A stretch of 64,000 nucleotides of DNA from Muricea muricata (lineage: Eukaryota > Cnidaria > Anthozoa > Malacalcyonacea > Plexauridae). Position numbers and translations under genes: made by a program. The stretch lies in NCBI GenBank assembly GCA_963855995.1, contig OY979727.1:12950946-13014945 (forward strand), written 5' to 3'. Under the pieces are notes generated by a model, which saw only the letters and a program-made list of their open reading frames with translations, was not told the origin of the DNA and did not search any database. Each line of letters begins with the position of its first letter. The stretch's first letter is position 1. This document shows, piece after piece, positions 11,501 to 23,829 of the stretch.

Positions 11501-14500
11501 GTATTCAATCAGCCTCGTAGCCAGGCGTTTCTTGGTGCAAAGTGGTGCAAAAAGCGCATGTGTTAAGTAATTGAATATATGCAAGATATAAACGCCTTCC
11601 CAAGCACCCCTGCGTGCTCGCTCAAACTTTATGTATGACACTGGATTAACTGATAGTACTTTAATTTTGAACTAAATATCGCTTGGGTACGAGGCTGGTA
11701 TTCAATTGATGCTCTTGTCAAAACTTAGTGCTGAAAACGTCATATTTTTCTCTCAGGCAACTCTTGAAGAACTCGCATTTCACAGGAACACAGAGGAACA
11801 AGATTATGACCAGTAAGAGTGAGACTTCTATGATTAACATGATTGGCAACAAGTGCTTATGACTGCTGGAGCGGTAGCCTCCCATACTCGTTTTGAATTG
11901 TTCTACAATCTGCGGAAAGACTCCCTTTGTCTTTAAGCAATTGACTGGCCAGGATAATGGTGGAACAGCCAGTTCAGTGTTGAACCAGCCAGAAAAGGCA
12001 ATTGACTGGCCAGAACCTGCATAATGAACATGCGTAATGAGACATGCGTAGGGACACAAACTTCAAAGGTTCCGATTCGACTGGCCCTTTTCTTTAGTCC
12101 CTGTTCTGTGATTCTGTTGTAGATTTCTGGCGTACATGGAAAAGAAAGCAAATGAAAAGAAACAGCCATCACAGCCGCCGAAAACTTTGAGTATGCTTCT
12201 TGTCACACATCTTTTTTTGTGTGTGTGTGTTAAACGGTGCTGACTGATGCTTGACCGTGACTATATAGTATTCCTCTTTTATCACTGGAACATTTCCACT
12301 CATTGCAAATTACTTCCGCCAGGTTCTGACGTCAAATCGTCTCCGTCTGCTACACCCAAATCGTCGACTCCAACAGTGAATGCTTCTAAGCTAACCAACA
12401 GGAAACCAGGTTTGATGTCTTTTTAACACTGCACTTTAGCAGATTGTTTTCAACTCGGATCGTCTTTCGTTATACAGTAAGCTTTGTCAAGTGTCAATGT
12501 TTACAATACGAGGTTTGTAACTTATCTGTTACCGACACTCTTCAGGTGCTTCAAAGACGACTACTGACCAACCAAACAGTATTGATGATTTTGTACCAGA
12601 GGATGCGATAGACTCCACATTCCTAGATGAAACTGATAAAGAAAGAGATAGAAAGATCGCTGCTGACAGTTCTCAAAATAATACCAGCGATGATAGCGAC
12701 AGGTGAGTACGCGATGTTGGTTGCTTGTTCGTAGTACAAGTGTAGTGAAGTTTAGGTTTCCTCCTGTAGTAACACTAGATCAATAAGAGATGATCCTCAC
12801 TGGACCTCTAGGAAGAACAGTTTAGAACTGATAGAGCTGTGCAGTATAAATAAAGTTAGTTTAGTTTAGGTTTCCTCCTGTAGTAACACTGGACCAATAA
12901 GAGATGATCCTTACTGGACCTCTAGGAAGAACAGTTTAGAACTGATAGAGCTATCCAGTATAAATAAAGTTAGTTTCGTTAAGGTTTCCTCCTGTTGTAA
13001 CACTGGTTCAATAAAAGATGATTCTTACTGGATCTACACGAAGAACAGTTTAGAACTGATAGAGCTATCGATCGTAAATAAAGTTAGTTTGGTGTAGGTT
13101 CCTCCTGTTGTAACACTGGATCAATACTGATCTAGGAAGAACACCTTAGAACTGATAAAGCTACCCAGTATAAATAAAGTTAGCTCAGAATTCATTTCCT
13201 TGCAGTGATAAAGTTGGTAATCCTATGGTATCAGGATTTCAAGATATCAGTTCAGAAGACGAGAACGAAGGCAATATTAACAACACTCAAGAGACAAGTA
13301 AAACTCTACAGAAACCCAACTCGAGTTTTGACGTGGACATTGACTTGACATCAGATGAATCTGATGAAGCAGATGGTGTTGAAGTAACACAAGAAACGAC
13401 CATAACCATCCCAAAGGTTGTTGACAGTGATGATGATAAAGATGATGAGGCTAGTGCAGAATTGATCATCGAACCCGTCAAACCTAAGGTGGGAAATGAT
13501 TAATTGATAATTAGAATGTTTGTTTACGATAAAGTAAAAAGTTAACTTTGAAGACAACTGGTCATTTCCCAATTGAGAACGGCAAAGCGTCTATGGTTCG
13601 TTTGGAAATATAAGAAGTTAAACTTGAAGCAGGAAAATATGAAAGATGTTTCGTTATCTTTAAGGAAAAGCCTCACATTGTCGGGCTGTTATATTGCTAG
13701 AATATTCGTTTCATGTCTTATGACTGGTGCTCTCTATTGCGCTTTCCCTCGAAACAATCCATGCAGGTTTTGGAGTTTTGACTATGAAATGAAATTACCT
13801 GCAGCAAACGAACTACATTGATGATAAGATGAAAATGTTTTGTCAGGTGCAAGAAACCAAGTATGATGTTGTACTAAATGATGAAGATAACAATTTTATG
13901 GACGCATGGTTGGATTCGCCAAGTTCAGATCCCAGGGTAAGACAGCTGCTGATAGATTATGTGGCCAGAGTCTGTTCCATTACGCTCAAAAAAATTACTT
14001 TATCAATGTTCTCAACAACGTCTTGCAAGTTGTTGTCAACACCGCTACACTCTGTTAATGTCAGCAACCATTGTTTACGGTTGTTCACAGTCAATTCTTA
14101 TTCAATCTTTGTTGACAACCACCAACAAGCTCATTTCATCAACTATTGTCGTTTCTTGTTCCAACAACGTTGTAACAACTATTGTTCTTTGTCGAACAAC
14201 TATTGATCGGACAATACTCATGAACATTATCAATTCGACAAACCTTGTCAGGTTATCCAGTGTAAATAAAGTTAGTTTAATTTTTGTTTCAGGAAATCAA
14301 GGTGAAATCTGGGTAAGTAAAATGCTGCAGGATGTCCCAAATTATTAAACATGACAGTTTTTGTGTACGAATGTTATTTAATAGTTCAACAACCAAATGA
14401 TTGTTTTCCACAACGATTGTTTCTTCTTCCAAAACGTCTGTAGGAAAGAAAATGATAAGAAAAAAAGTACAATAAGCACGAATGATTTAGATATGTTTGA

Positions 14501-15636
14501 AGCTAGTCAGCTGACGTTGAAAAGTTCGTCAAGTACAAAAGGTAGATTAAAGTTTGTGTTTTGCTTGCTCTGACACAATTTGCGAATTCAGATTCGATTC
14601 CACCATCGCTGCAGTCTCGGGATAAAATACTGTTAAATGCGATTGACTATTCACCTGAATATTTTGTCATGGAGTCTGTGGGAAACTGGGAACGAATTTA
14701 AAATCCTCCCTGATCATGACCTAAATTAATGTGTGTTTTTTTCTTCTGTAGCAGTTGATGAGAATAGTTTGAGTGATGTTGAAGGTGGGTAACAAACAAC
14801 AATAGTGTGTGCGTTTTAAAACAATATTTCACCGGTTAAATACTAGTGACAGTATCTTGAAAATTATCCATAAAATGCTTTTTGATTATTTAGAAGAAAA
14901 GAAAAAGAAACATTCTGAAAAGAAGCAATCCAGAGAAAGCGAAGATGTAATACGATATTACTGGATATGTTTGTTTCGTTTGCTTTGAGGTTTCCTTCTG
15001 TAGTAACACTAGATCAACAAGAGATGATCCTTACTGGACCTCTAGGAAGAACAGTTTAGAACTGATAGAGCTATCCAGTATAAATAAAGTTAGTTTAGTT
15101 TAGGTTTCCTCCTGTAGTAACACTGGATCAACAAGAGATGATCCTTACTGAACCTCTAGGAAGAACAGTTTAGAATTGATAGAGCTATCCAGTATAAATA
15201 AAGTTAGTTTAGTTTAGGTTTCTTCCTGTAATAACACTGGATCAACAAGTGATGATCCTTACTGGACTGTAGGAAGAACATTTTGGAACTGATAGAGCTT
15301 TCCAGTATAAATAAAATTAGCTTAGTTTAGGTTTCCTCCTGTAGTAACTCTGGATCAATAAGAGATGATCCTATTACTGGACCTCTAGGAAGAACAGTTT
15401 AGTTATTTGTGCTACCTAATACAGTATATTGTTTTCGTCTTCTTTTGTCTCCAAAGGGAAAGAACAAACATCGTTCAAAACAAAAACACAAGAAAAAGTC
15501 AAAAACGAAGGACTCTGAGGACGGCGAAATGGAATCTAGCGAGAAAAAACGAAAATCTAAGAAGAAAAGTCGACATAAGGAAAGTAAAAGTCGCGAGAAA
15601 TCCGAGGGAACAGGGGCGGATTATGAATCATTTTAG
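8577..15636 (+). CDS. RABL6: RABL6 (Rab-like GTPase 6, PARF-like)
   Basis: Exons recognised: 8577-8706, 8900-9006, 9094-9121, 9862-9909, 9976-10037, 10245-10336, 10469-10532, 10978-11160, 11440-11487, 11757-11812, 12123-12190, 12323-12409, 12546-12702, 13206-13488, 13847-13936, 14293-14312, 14444-14542, 14752-14784, 14894-14946 and 15457-15636. The start [12 protein letters not shown], the P-loop GDRNTGKST and later [40 protein letters not shown] and [17 protein letters not shown] match the atypical GTPase domain of RABL6. The acidic disordered middle and Lys-rich C-terminus ([15 protein letters not shown]) also fit the family, whose members act in nucleus and cytoplasm in cell-cycle control. 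Junction phases agree throughout except 14542/14752, where my reading loses frame, so a microexon or shifted splice site is likely there. Two introns are tandem arrays. Confidence 0.9.
11501..11706. mobile_element. 188-bp MITE with 9-bp target duplication (family 1, copy a)
   Basis: The element spans 11510-11697, begins CAGCCTCGTAGCCAGGCG and ends with the inverted equivalent CGCTTGGGTACGAGGCTG. It is flanked by a perfect 9-bp direct repeat GTATTCAAT at 11501-11509 and 11698-11706. It sits in a RABL6 intron, 22 bp after a splice donor. A 9-bp duplication points to a Mutator-like mobiliser. This is an inference. Confidence 0.85.
11930..12116. mobile_element. partial MITE related to the one in the transposase at 62.9 kb
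   Basis: The words AATTGACTGGCCAG, CATGCGTAATGAGACATGCG and ACTTCAAAGGTTCCGA recur in the complete element at 62893-63118. Only the right part of the element is present here, ending in a GGCCCTTTTCTT-type terminal sequence. It lies in a RABL6 intron. Confidence 0.65.
12745..13195 (+). repeat. intronic tandem array, ~115-bp family (RABL6)
   Basis: About four units fill the intron between exons ending at 12702 and starting at 13206. The sense strand reads GGTTTCCTCCTGTAGTAACA, GATGATCCTTACTGGACCTC and CCAGTATAAATAAAGTTAG. The last unit is shortened and ends about 20 bp before the splice acceptor TTTCCTTGCAG. The orientation is sense with respect to RABL6. Confidence 0.9.
13605..13745 (+). repeat. 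dispersed repeat shared with 30.0 kb and 43.7 kb
   Basis: The stretch with AGGAAAATATGAAAGATGT, AAGGAAAAGCCTCA and GTTTCATGTCTTATGACTGG recurs at about 30030-30135 and 43650-43750. It is probably the body of a short interspersed element. No coding potential is seen. Confidence 0.55.
14000..14225. repeat. CAAC/GTTG quasi-palindromic tract
   Basis: A region of about 220 bp is built from irregularly spaced CAACAA, GTTGTT and TTGACAAC words (for example CAACAACGTCTTGCAAGTTG). It lies within the RABL6 intron 13937-14292. Similar tracts occur at about 11240-11390, 28540-28700, 33470-33650 and 46430-46600. Confidence 0.55.
14245..14292 (+). repeat. solo 3' end of the ~115-bp repeat at a RABL6 splice acceptor
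   Basis: TATCCAGTGTAAATAAAGTT, the end of the array unit, is followed at once by TTTTTGTTTCAG, the acceptor of the exon at 14293. It is a lone partial unit, in the sense orientation, forming the last part of the intron. Confidence 0.8.
14975..15405 (+). repeat. intronic tandem array, ~115-bp family (last RABL6 intron)
   Basis: About 3.6 units occupy most of the intron 14947-15456. Units differ mainly by substitutions (ATCAACAAG in place of ATCAATAAG), suggesting local amplification of one variant. The orientation is sense with respect to RABL6. Confidence 0.9.
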
Positions 15637-17404
15637 GAAATTTTCGTGGTGATTTTCAAGACGTGAATATTGCGAGATGGTTGGAAATTCTCAATACATA
15701 TACCTTCAGGAATTAAATTATAATATACGGTCCTCAATTCTATTTATTTCTTACCAAATACAGGACTAATATATAAAGAAGAGAATTGACAATAATTTCT
15801 CACTGTGATAACTACAGAATCACCAATACATTCCTGTCAAAGCTGGTACCTTGTTCATCAGGTCAATTACACTGGCTGCGTTTATACCCAGAGGTTTATA
15901 CCAGAGATGAATCAACTATCTATACAAACCAGATAACGTTATGTACACCACGATGAAGACAGTTGACAAATTACTCAGATAACTCATCGATAATTTGCCT
16001 GATTTGAAATTTTTTTTACATATGTCGATGTTGACTGACAGAGATGAATGAAATAATTGAAATAATGTTTCAAGGCAGAACTGTGAAGTTATTATATATT
16101 AGGAGAACAAATTAATAAAGCATTTTTACGTTAATATAGTAATTTTAACTGCCAGTTGAATGTTTGATTTCTAGATCAGTTCTGAGGTTCATACGTAATG
16201 GAGTTAAAAAACATGCAGAACTCCCAATGAAATGGTGCTAAAATCATTGATAAATGATAACAGCTCAAGTTAACGTTGTCAGTGTAGGAATTTCAGTCAA
16301 TAGTACACGAAAGCTATAGGTTCTTTCACCACCAGACACGATAAAGCTAGCTCACTGTTTTTTTCTCTGTATTTGAATTTCTCGCTAAACGTAAATAAAT
16401 TCTTGTAAATTTTTCGTGTTGTTTTCATTGGTGGCCCAGAAGTCAGTGGTTTTTACCTTGTGAATAAATCAATCTTGCAAATAAATATTCCCTTCACAGC
16501 TGTCAGCTGCCAGAAACTTGACTGAAGCGCTAAATATTGGAAATAACAATAAGACAAGTTTCTGGCAGTTGTAAAAGGAATATTGATCTACAAGATTGAT
16601 TTAATCAAGGTAAAAACCACTGATCTCTGGCGTCTCTGGGCCCCTATGCTGTTTCTGGACTCCTCTGGCAAGATGTCGCTATGGCGGGAACGTTTAAAAA
16701 CTTGTTTTAAAATAAAACTACTTTGAAATACAGTTATATTTTGCAGAAAATAAATTCATAACAAGAAAAATAAGGTAAGATTCTTGTCTTTTAAATGCTT
16801 GTGTGTGTTTTACGGCATTTTTCGTTGAGGAGCACTATTTTTCTTACGTCTTTCTAGCCAAATGTTTTGATGTGATATCTCAAAGATGGATAACGAATTA
16901 ACGATCTTCTCTGTAATTTTAGAAAATGTAGAAAACGTCTAAGCTCTTTCTCTTGGGTAAATGCACTGATAGATGCTTTTGTAATTGATGAAAACTATTC
17001 AAATGACCTCAGTTTGTTATATCATGTATAAAGCCATGAATTTAACACTATTTTTTTTGTTTAAAAACTGTAGGTGACTTCTTGTTCCTGTATCCTTTTG
17101 TATATTTGTTGTAAAGAGCAGGCCAAGTGTTATTTTAATGAATATTATTCTTTGTATGAAATTCTGTACAGTTGCATTTACAAAGATTGGGTCAATATAA
17201 TTACGAAAAATATATATTTCAGCATAAAATTATTTGCTTTTACCATAAGCAGCAAAATGTTTTTAACTTACTAACTCAGATATATTTTGTGATGAAGATG
17301 GCACTAGAGAGTTTAACAAAGCTTATGTATGTCCAGCTTGTAAGTAAATATTTTGTAGTTTATTATAAATTCAAAATACTATAAGATCTAATAAATTGTT
17401 CAGT
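15637..17404. other. intergenic region between RABL6 and the first RING-Kelch gene
   Basis: No supported coding gene is seen. The left edge of the triplicated segment falls at about 15975. A foldback MITE lies at 16435-16630 and part of another dispersed repeat at about 16262-16350. A short open exon-like stretch (MALESLTKLMYVQL followed by GTAAGT, 17299-17340) is preserved in all three copies, but I cannot assign it. Confidence 0.5.
16435..16632. mobile_element. foldback MITE, copy-1 instance
   Basis: Arms of about 80 bp (CAGTGGTTTTTACCTTG, AATCAATCTTGCAAAT, CTGCCAGAAACTTG) are inverted around a short AT-rich centre. Orthologous insertions lie at about 35768-35972 and 48652-48858, so the insertion predates the duplications. 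Confidence 0.8.
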
Positions 17405-19776
17405 TTAATTTGGTTTCACAACAGCACTTGCATACACTCTTGCTTCATTCATCTCTGGTAACTCTTCCCAGACCTGCTTCAGGAAATGAAAAACTTCAAC
17501 AGATTTGAGACAATTTCTTCCATCATGCCCACCCATCACGACAAGAACATCTCCTGCAACAACTGCAGCACATCCATATCGTTTATGCTTCATGGATGGC
17601 AAATATTTGGATTCTCCTGTTGTTAGATTGTATGTAACTACACTATCCATGACACCATGTGCCCTATTTCTTCCACCAAGAAGAATGGCATTATTTTGCC
17701 AGAGAACACTTGCCATCTTCTCAACAGGAAAAGGCAAAGGTTTCATCATCTTCCATTCTTTGGTAACAAGATCATACATCATGACAGTGTCTTTTGCATC
17801 TAACATGTGATAACCTCCAAAGATGAACAACTTGTCTTCAAACAGTTCCATTGTGTGATCATATCTTGGTTCAGGCATTGTTGTTAAAACCTTTGTAGAG
17901 TATGGTGGTACGATGGAAACCTCATAGATTTTGTCACTCACTCCTCCCCTAATGCCTGCTCTCCCTCCACTCAAAATCAAGCAATCTTTATACATGACTG
18001 TTGCATGATTTGCACACACTCCAGGAAGTTTCACATGAGAGATCTTCCATTCTGCAGACTGGTCACAAGAACTTGTCTCAATTGTATCTGTAGATTTTTT
18101 ACCATCATATCCTCCTGAAATAAGAATCTCTCCTTGATATGTGACTGCAGATGCAAAGGTATGAGCTGTTGACATTGGCTTGATCAATGTCCATGTTTTC
18201 TGTGACCAGGAAAAGATTTCTACTGAATTGATGTGGGCCTTTCCATTCCATCCCCCAGCAATGATGATGTTTTTTCTGCCCAAGTGTTGACCAGGACTCA
18301 TTTCTTTCAGTTGTTTCATCTCTGTCATCATCTGAGTGACTTTTGTCATCATTTCTGTCTGCATCTCACACATTTTGCTCATCTTCTTACCAAGATCATC
18401 CACTTGTGCCTGAAGCTTCGTGCTATCTTCGTTCATCTTCTTACTGAGATCATCCATCCCACCCTGAACCCCATCAAGCTGTTTCTGAAGATTGGCATTG
18501 TCTTCTGCCATCTGTTCCCTCAAGTCATCCACCTGTTTCTGAAGCTTGCCATCGAGCTGTTTCTGAAGGTTGGCATCATGATCATCAAACTTTTTCTGCA
18601 GCTTGTCAAAATCTTCGGTCATCTTTTGCTTCATATCTTTCACTTCTTTCTTCAACTCAACACAGTCATGACACTGCAACTTCCTGAAATAAAATTGCTT
18701 TCATTTATAATGTTGGTTATAAAATAATGACTCTGTGTTTGCAACCTGACTTTGATCACTACGGTATTTACATCTGTCTAGACAGGACTGTGATGCAGGG
18801 GGGGGGGGAGGAAGATTAAAACCAAAAGGACTATTAATAAAGTGAAAATTTAAGTATTTTCCCCTTGAATAAAAATAAGTAGTGGCTAATAAATCTAGAA
18901 ATTTTAAGTTTGTAGTAAACATGAAGCTATACAACAAATTAATCTTTACTATATGGAAAATCAAGGATATTACTGGGTTCAACAAATATTTTATGCTCCC
19001 ACCTGTTTTTCCACCCCCATCCCTCACTCCACCTCTTGTGGCATGCTGTGATGTTTAGTGTTGTAATCAACTGATTTGCGATACTAACAATAAGCGTCTC
19101 ATATTACACCACAAAGCTTTTCGCGCGGATTATATTTCGCGCAGTACTAAAATTGGCGCACCTAGCGCGCCGCGAATTCTAGTGAATTTTAATACAAGTA
19201 AGGTATATATTAACATTTTTGCTATTTTACATATCAATGACCCCCTCAAGCTAGCGTCACATGTTTGATGAACGACCACTAATTAACTCACTGCAATAAA
19301 ACTTTGTCTTACCTAAACTCACAGACTTCAGCCTCATGATATAACTTATCTTGTCTATTGATAACCACCTCACAATCTTCATTAGAACAATTCACTGGAG
19401 CAAAGCCACACGTACTCACGTGACGTTCCAGATTACTTAACTTCATAACATCACGACATCCACGCTTGAAGAAATCACAACGAATTCTGAGCTCAGATAA
19501 ATACTCTCGCACTATTCTTGGTGCTTGTACCAGCGTTTCTTTGCTCAGATCATCCTGACATGTTGGACAGTTGTGGGTATTGGAGAGATGTTTACTGATG
19601 CAGGCTCTACAGAAATAGTGCTGATTTTTTTGACACATGACTGGGTCGTTGAGGACGTTCATACATATCGGGCAATGAAAACTAGGACTGATTGGATCTC
19701 TTAGTTCAAAACGACTGTCCTCGTAACCTTGTCCAGGCCAGATGGAACATCCTTGACCTTCCTTAAGTCCTGCCAT
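17405..19776 (-). CDS. RING-TRAF zinc finger-coiled coil-Kelch protein, paralogue A (probable E3 ubiquitin ligase)
   Basis: Two exons, 19776-19313 and 18683-17405, join in frame (GAG TTT AG|G AAG TTG). Exon 1 encodes a C3HC4 RING (CPICMNVLNDP to CPTCQDD, about residues 36-75) and a TRAF-type zinc-binding region (RCDFFKRGCRD, HVSTCGFAPVNC). Exon 2 opens with a charged coiled coil containing repeated LQKQLDG-type blocks, then about six Kelch repeats forming a beta-propeller (IIIAGGWNG, LISGGYDG, LILSGGRAG, LFIFGGYH, ILLGGRNR, LVVMGGHDG). There is no signal peptide, so it is intracellular. The likely role is ubiquitin ligation, with the propeller choosing the target. That is an inference from domains. 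The start MAGLKEGQG is chosen because an in-frame stop lies just upstream in this copy. It is intact, with close paralogues at 36.5 and 49.6 kb. Confidence 0.88.
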
Positions 19777-20761
19777 GATATCGTCTTTCTAGCGCTCACA
19801 TTCTATAGCAAATATTACAAACACAGAAATCTAAGTATGGCTCATACGATTAAATGTTTATTTCTTATCAAAGAGCCTCGTTTAACCAGTATTGTGGTTT
19901 ATAATGGTTGGCTTCCAAAAAGTGTTACAAAACAGCAGATATGTTTGTGAGCTTAAGGAATGTTAACAATGATAGCTTAAAGTAAATTTGACCACATCCT
20001 AGCTCCATATATTCGAGAATTTTATTTATGAACCTTTAACAACAAGAAAATTCTTTAGGAGGAAAAGAATGACCATTCTCTACCTCACAGGCTGACCATC
20101 ATTGCATGCGATGGTGCTTGAGTTTGTGAAAAATAACATACACGTCAAAAACAAGGCGAGGCTAGATATGACTATTGTATCTATTGATTACAAGACCAAC
20201 CTTTAAATCTTTAAAATGATCGCTTTATTTCACGGACTACATCTTTCCAACACTACATTTTCATTAGATGTTTCTTTTTTGGTGCAAAGCAATTGTTGAG
20301 AATGATGTTGTGATGAAGATGAGAGATGTTTTGATGAAGTTTATGGACAAGAAGAAATGTCTGCTACGTGTCAGTAAACAGAAGTATTGTTATGTCGCAG
20401 TTTCGTTTTTAACTTCATTTCAATTAAGCAATGTATCTCATTATCTACGCGTCATGAACTCTACTATAATCATCTCAAAAGACTGCCAGACACAGACAGT
20501 ATGACTGACATCCGTACAAAATATAAGATCTCTTGCTATCCAGAACGACAAATCTAGTGACAAATCGTATATTGTCGTGTACTGGCAACGTTAGTTCTAG
20601 ATATCATTGACAACGAGGTTTTTCTACCTGACTAAGACTGTCACTGTTTGTCTTGTCTTGCAGTGTTTGCCAGCATTGATTACGTTATTGTTCATCTACC
20701 TTACTACGATGATTGAAGAGCTTTGTATAACTAATGCGGTTTCTCTATGAATTGCTTGCAG
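19777..20761. other. intergenic region between RING-Kelch A and the CCNB1IP1 fragment
   Basis: The two genes point away from each other. I looked here for the missing RING exon of CCNB1IP1 and found no CxxC...CxHxxC pattern. No other gene is supported. Much of the region recurs in copy 2. Confidence 0.45.
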
Positions 20762-22912
20762 GTGAAACTAATTTATCAGGGAAGTTCGACATTGTACGAA
20801 TTGATCTCCATCCTTCAGAACAATGCAAATCAGTAAGCTTTAATTACGATTTGTTTCTGCTGTAGTGTAAAATGCAATCGATCCACGATGACCTATTTGA
20901 ACACAACAATCCACCATTACCTAGACTGAGATGCACTTTACAACGTTTGCTTGCAACTGTCGAATACTCTCATACAATTGTAGCAAGCTTTTAGGAGGAT
21001 TTTTGAAACGTTCTCTAATGGTAAAAATTATTTTAACACGAGCTTTCAGCTGCTAGTCTGCAGAACACTTCAGAAAACCTTTTTATAAATCCTGGTCGCG
21101 CGTCTAGCACTCTCAAAGCATGTTTTGAAAAGACTACAACTTTTCGTGCTGGATAAACTCCGTCGTGACGTAGGGCTAATTTGTTCTGTACAATTCGAAT
21201 ATATTTAAGAGGTAATAAAAAATATACGAACTATTAAAGGTACGCAATAATTCAGACTAAAATCAAAAACAATTTTGTTTCTCTTCAGATGATTCTTGCT
21301 GGACAAAGACGTGAGACTATTATGGATATCTGTTCAAGAGCTCTCTCATTCTGGACATACCAGGTAGTATAGACCTTGTTTTACAATAGACCTTCTCATT
21401 TGAGTCTGTTGTTTAAGACTAGATTAGCAGTAAACAATCATTGGCAGTAACCCTGGTGTAATTATAAAACTTTCCTTAGTGGTTTGTTTGAGTATCTTTC
21501 ATGCTTCAATCCGTTTACAGAAGAAATGTACTATTATAATAAACCAGAAAAATTTCAAAGAAATATTTCGAATTTCATAAACAAGGTATTAAACTAAAGA
21601 CAACTCCTTTCCTGAAGGGGTCCTCTACAGAGGTTTCGATTCGCCGACCATACTCATGTAATTGTATTACGAAAGTTGGGCATATGTCACTCACCCTCCC
21701 TCGGTACGTCCCTTGGGTCAGTTGATCAAAAGCTGGTTCGCTTAACTCTGAGTCAACGTAAAATGCAAAGACAACTTTCAGTTGAAACTTGTTTGTAAGC
21801 TTGGAGATATTTCGACAGAATTATTGTCTGGATCTCGCTTTGAGTTTTGACTTCCAAAGTTTTGACTTGAACGGACGTGTCGAATACAGCCTTTGAAAAG
21901 CTAGTGCTCAGCTTTTGGGAAATTCGTTTTAATTTTTGGTTAACTTTGTACATTGGGTTATGTTAGGTTCTCCTGTCGGCTTGTAATACTGCGAGAACCA
22001 GCCTAACTAATAAAACCTACCTATTGCAGCACTACAGACTCGTGCTCACTATAGCGACATAAGCACAAGCTTAATAAAAGTACGAGTTGAGCCATTGTAG
22101 AAGAACAACATGTTAAAATGAAATTCTTTCTAAATTCTTTCTACTTTGTCGTTTTAAACCTCTGAGGAAAAGTTGTCATTTGTTATGCAGTTGCTTATGC
22201 TTATGTCGCTAGTGCGATCAGGCTTAAATTGTGAAAGAAACGGTATCTGAATCTGAAGGAGCGATATAACTGGCTCATATGCTCTGGGTGAATTTCTACA
22301 TTCTAGGCCCACCAAGAGCGCACGTACCAGGAGTACGTCTCGAATAAAGCCAAAGAGAAGAATGCTCAGCTGGAAAACTATTACGAACAACTGATTGCAA
22401 TATAAAATCACAGCAAGAGATATCTTGTATCCTTTAAATTATCGCTCCCCCCCCCCCCTGAGATGGCACGCGTGTTTCTAATGCATAGTGTGCCCTAAAT
22501 TTAAAACGAATATCAGATTAGATTTTCTTGACGTGCTGCCGCCAACAGCTCTCAAGTCAGAAATATCCAGTAAGTTTTATTGTTGCTAATAGTTTCATCA
22601 CTCTCTCAATTGATTGTTTGCATGACGGTCAGTTGAAGCATATCTTATTAATTATCTCAGGTGAGGGGCACCACATATACTGCCGGCGTTATTTTTCTTA
22701 TAGACAATTAGGTTATTAATATTCATACTGGATATTCTCTGTTCATCTGTATAGAAGGGTTTGTATGGAAGCCAATGTCTACAGTAGAAGACCAATGCAA
22801 GGTACACACTCCCTTGCATAACGAAACACAAGCACTACAAAACCGTGTTCATTTGGAAATCTCGGGGTCAGGTATTAAACGACGACTTGGATTCAAAAAG
22901 ACTGGACCATGA
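20762..22912 (+). pseudogene. CCNB1IP1: CCNB1IP1 (HEI10) fragment, copy 1, no RING
   Basis: Exons 20762-20832 (GETNLSGKFDIVRIDLHPSE), 21289-21363 (MILAGQRRETIMDICSRALS, FWTYQ) and 22307-22405 (AHQERTYQEYVSNKAKEKN) match the region just after the RING of the meiotic crossover SUMO/ubiquitin ligase HEI10. A likely last exon ends ...KRRLGFKKTGP at 22912. The RING exon is absent, and the third exon runs into TAA at 22403 with no usable donor in between. I therefore read it as a non-functional fragment carried along in the segment. A shortened RING-less product cannot be excluded. Confidence 0.72.
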
Positions 22913-23225
22913 ACTGTACGTACAATTTTATTACACTGTTTTATTGGTAAATGTTATTTGATCTTTTGAGGTTATTTTTCAAACATAGCGACATGCATTT
23001 TTATGAGATCGTCAGTGCTATACGTAAGCTTATAGTATGTGCATGGAAACACAATTCACTCAACATTGTAGCTTTGTTTATAGTGGAAATCTTCTAAAAG
23101 TACTTGACTTGTGCTCAGGTATACTGGTTTATTAAAAAAGTTATTTTATCGCCGATTCACCATTAAACATACATGAAAATTGCTGCTATAAATTTTGCAT
23201 ATTTTACTTAAAACCAATAAAATCC
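22913..23225. other. intergenic region, nothing supported
   Basis: AT-rich sequence, almost identical to copy 2 (about 42051-42360). No coding exon or clear repeat is seen. Confidence 0.4.
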
Positions 23226-23630
23226 GCTGGAAAGTTTGATTAGGTCTTTGATCGAATCAATGTAAGCAGATACCTTGGTATAATAGTCAACCTCGCCCTA
23301 TACTGGGCACAAGCAACCTCCCTGCTTAAATTACCAACTTGAAACCAACGCCATTGCCCGCTTGCTGGATTAATACTCGACACCATAGCTGGACCACCAC
23401 TGCACACGTCATTCTGCCCAGTGATGTCACCAGCACAGACCTGTGTGGTACTGTTGAGATAACCGATATCTTTAAGTTTCTGTGACGCCAGAGCCTTTTC
23501 CTTCTGCACATGATCATCGCAGAATTTGCTTGTTTTAAAGGGAAGTTTGACTTGCTTAAGTGGGTTCTTGGATTTGTAAGTGAGTTCACCGTGGCTAAAT
23601 AAACTAACCTCTACCATTACGAGCATAGAT
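23226..23630 (-). pseudogene. decayed extra copy of the factor B protease exon
   Basis: The frame repeats the terminal protease exon at 25.0-24.5 kb (KNPLKQVKLPFKTSKFCDDH, TTQVCAGDITGQNDVC), but the first half is lost. The three residues before the active-site serine are deleted (NDVCSGGPAM). After WFQVG the reading frame shifts, with GEVDYYTKVSAY visible only in another frame. It lies just downstream of the good exon, so it arose by local exon duplication. The same broken exon, nearly identical, is the only one left in copy 2. Confidence 0.8.
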
Positions 23631-23829
23631 AATCACGAAAAATGTTCGACTTACCAGAGAACAACAGCAAGAGCAGTAGCTTATAGCGGATATGTTTCTT
23701 CCAGTAACTGATCAAAACAATTTCGCGCGCTAGGATATATTACTAACTTAATACGTATAATAAAGGCCTAGAACAAGCATGATATAAATATTCTATACAT
23801 ACATTTAGGTCAAAAAAAATAGGTGAATA

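Noticed and set aside
12745-13195. 115-bp arrays as polyadenylation/terminator cassettes
   Set aside because: AATAAA is present in each unit, but the exons downstream are clearly coding and spliced in frame, so routine termination there is unlikely. Occasional use remains open.
18233-18727. Long plus-strand frame opposite the RING-Kelch coiled coil (also near 37561 and 50449)
   Set aside because: It is the antisense shadow of the heptad-rich exon. Its Leu/Phe/His-rich pattern comes from the repeated Lys/Gln/Asp codons on the other strand.
20268-20504. Candidate missing RING exon of CCNB1IP1
   Set aside because: The frame has only scattered cysteines, no CxxC...CxHxxC spacing, and is broken in copy 2.
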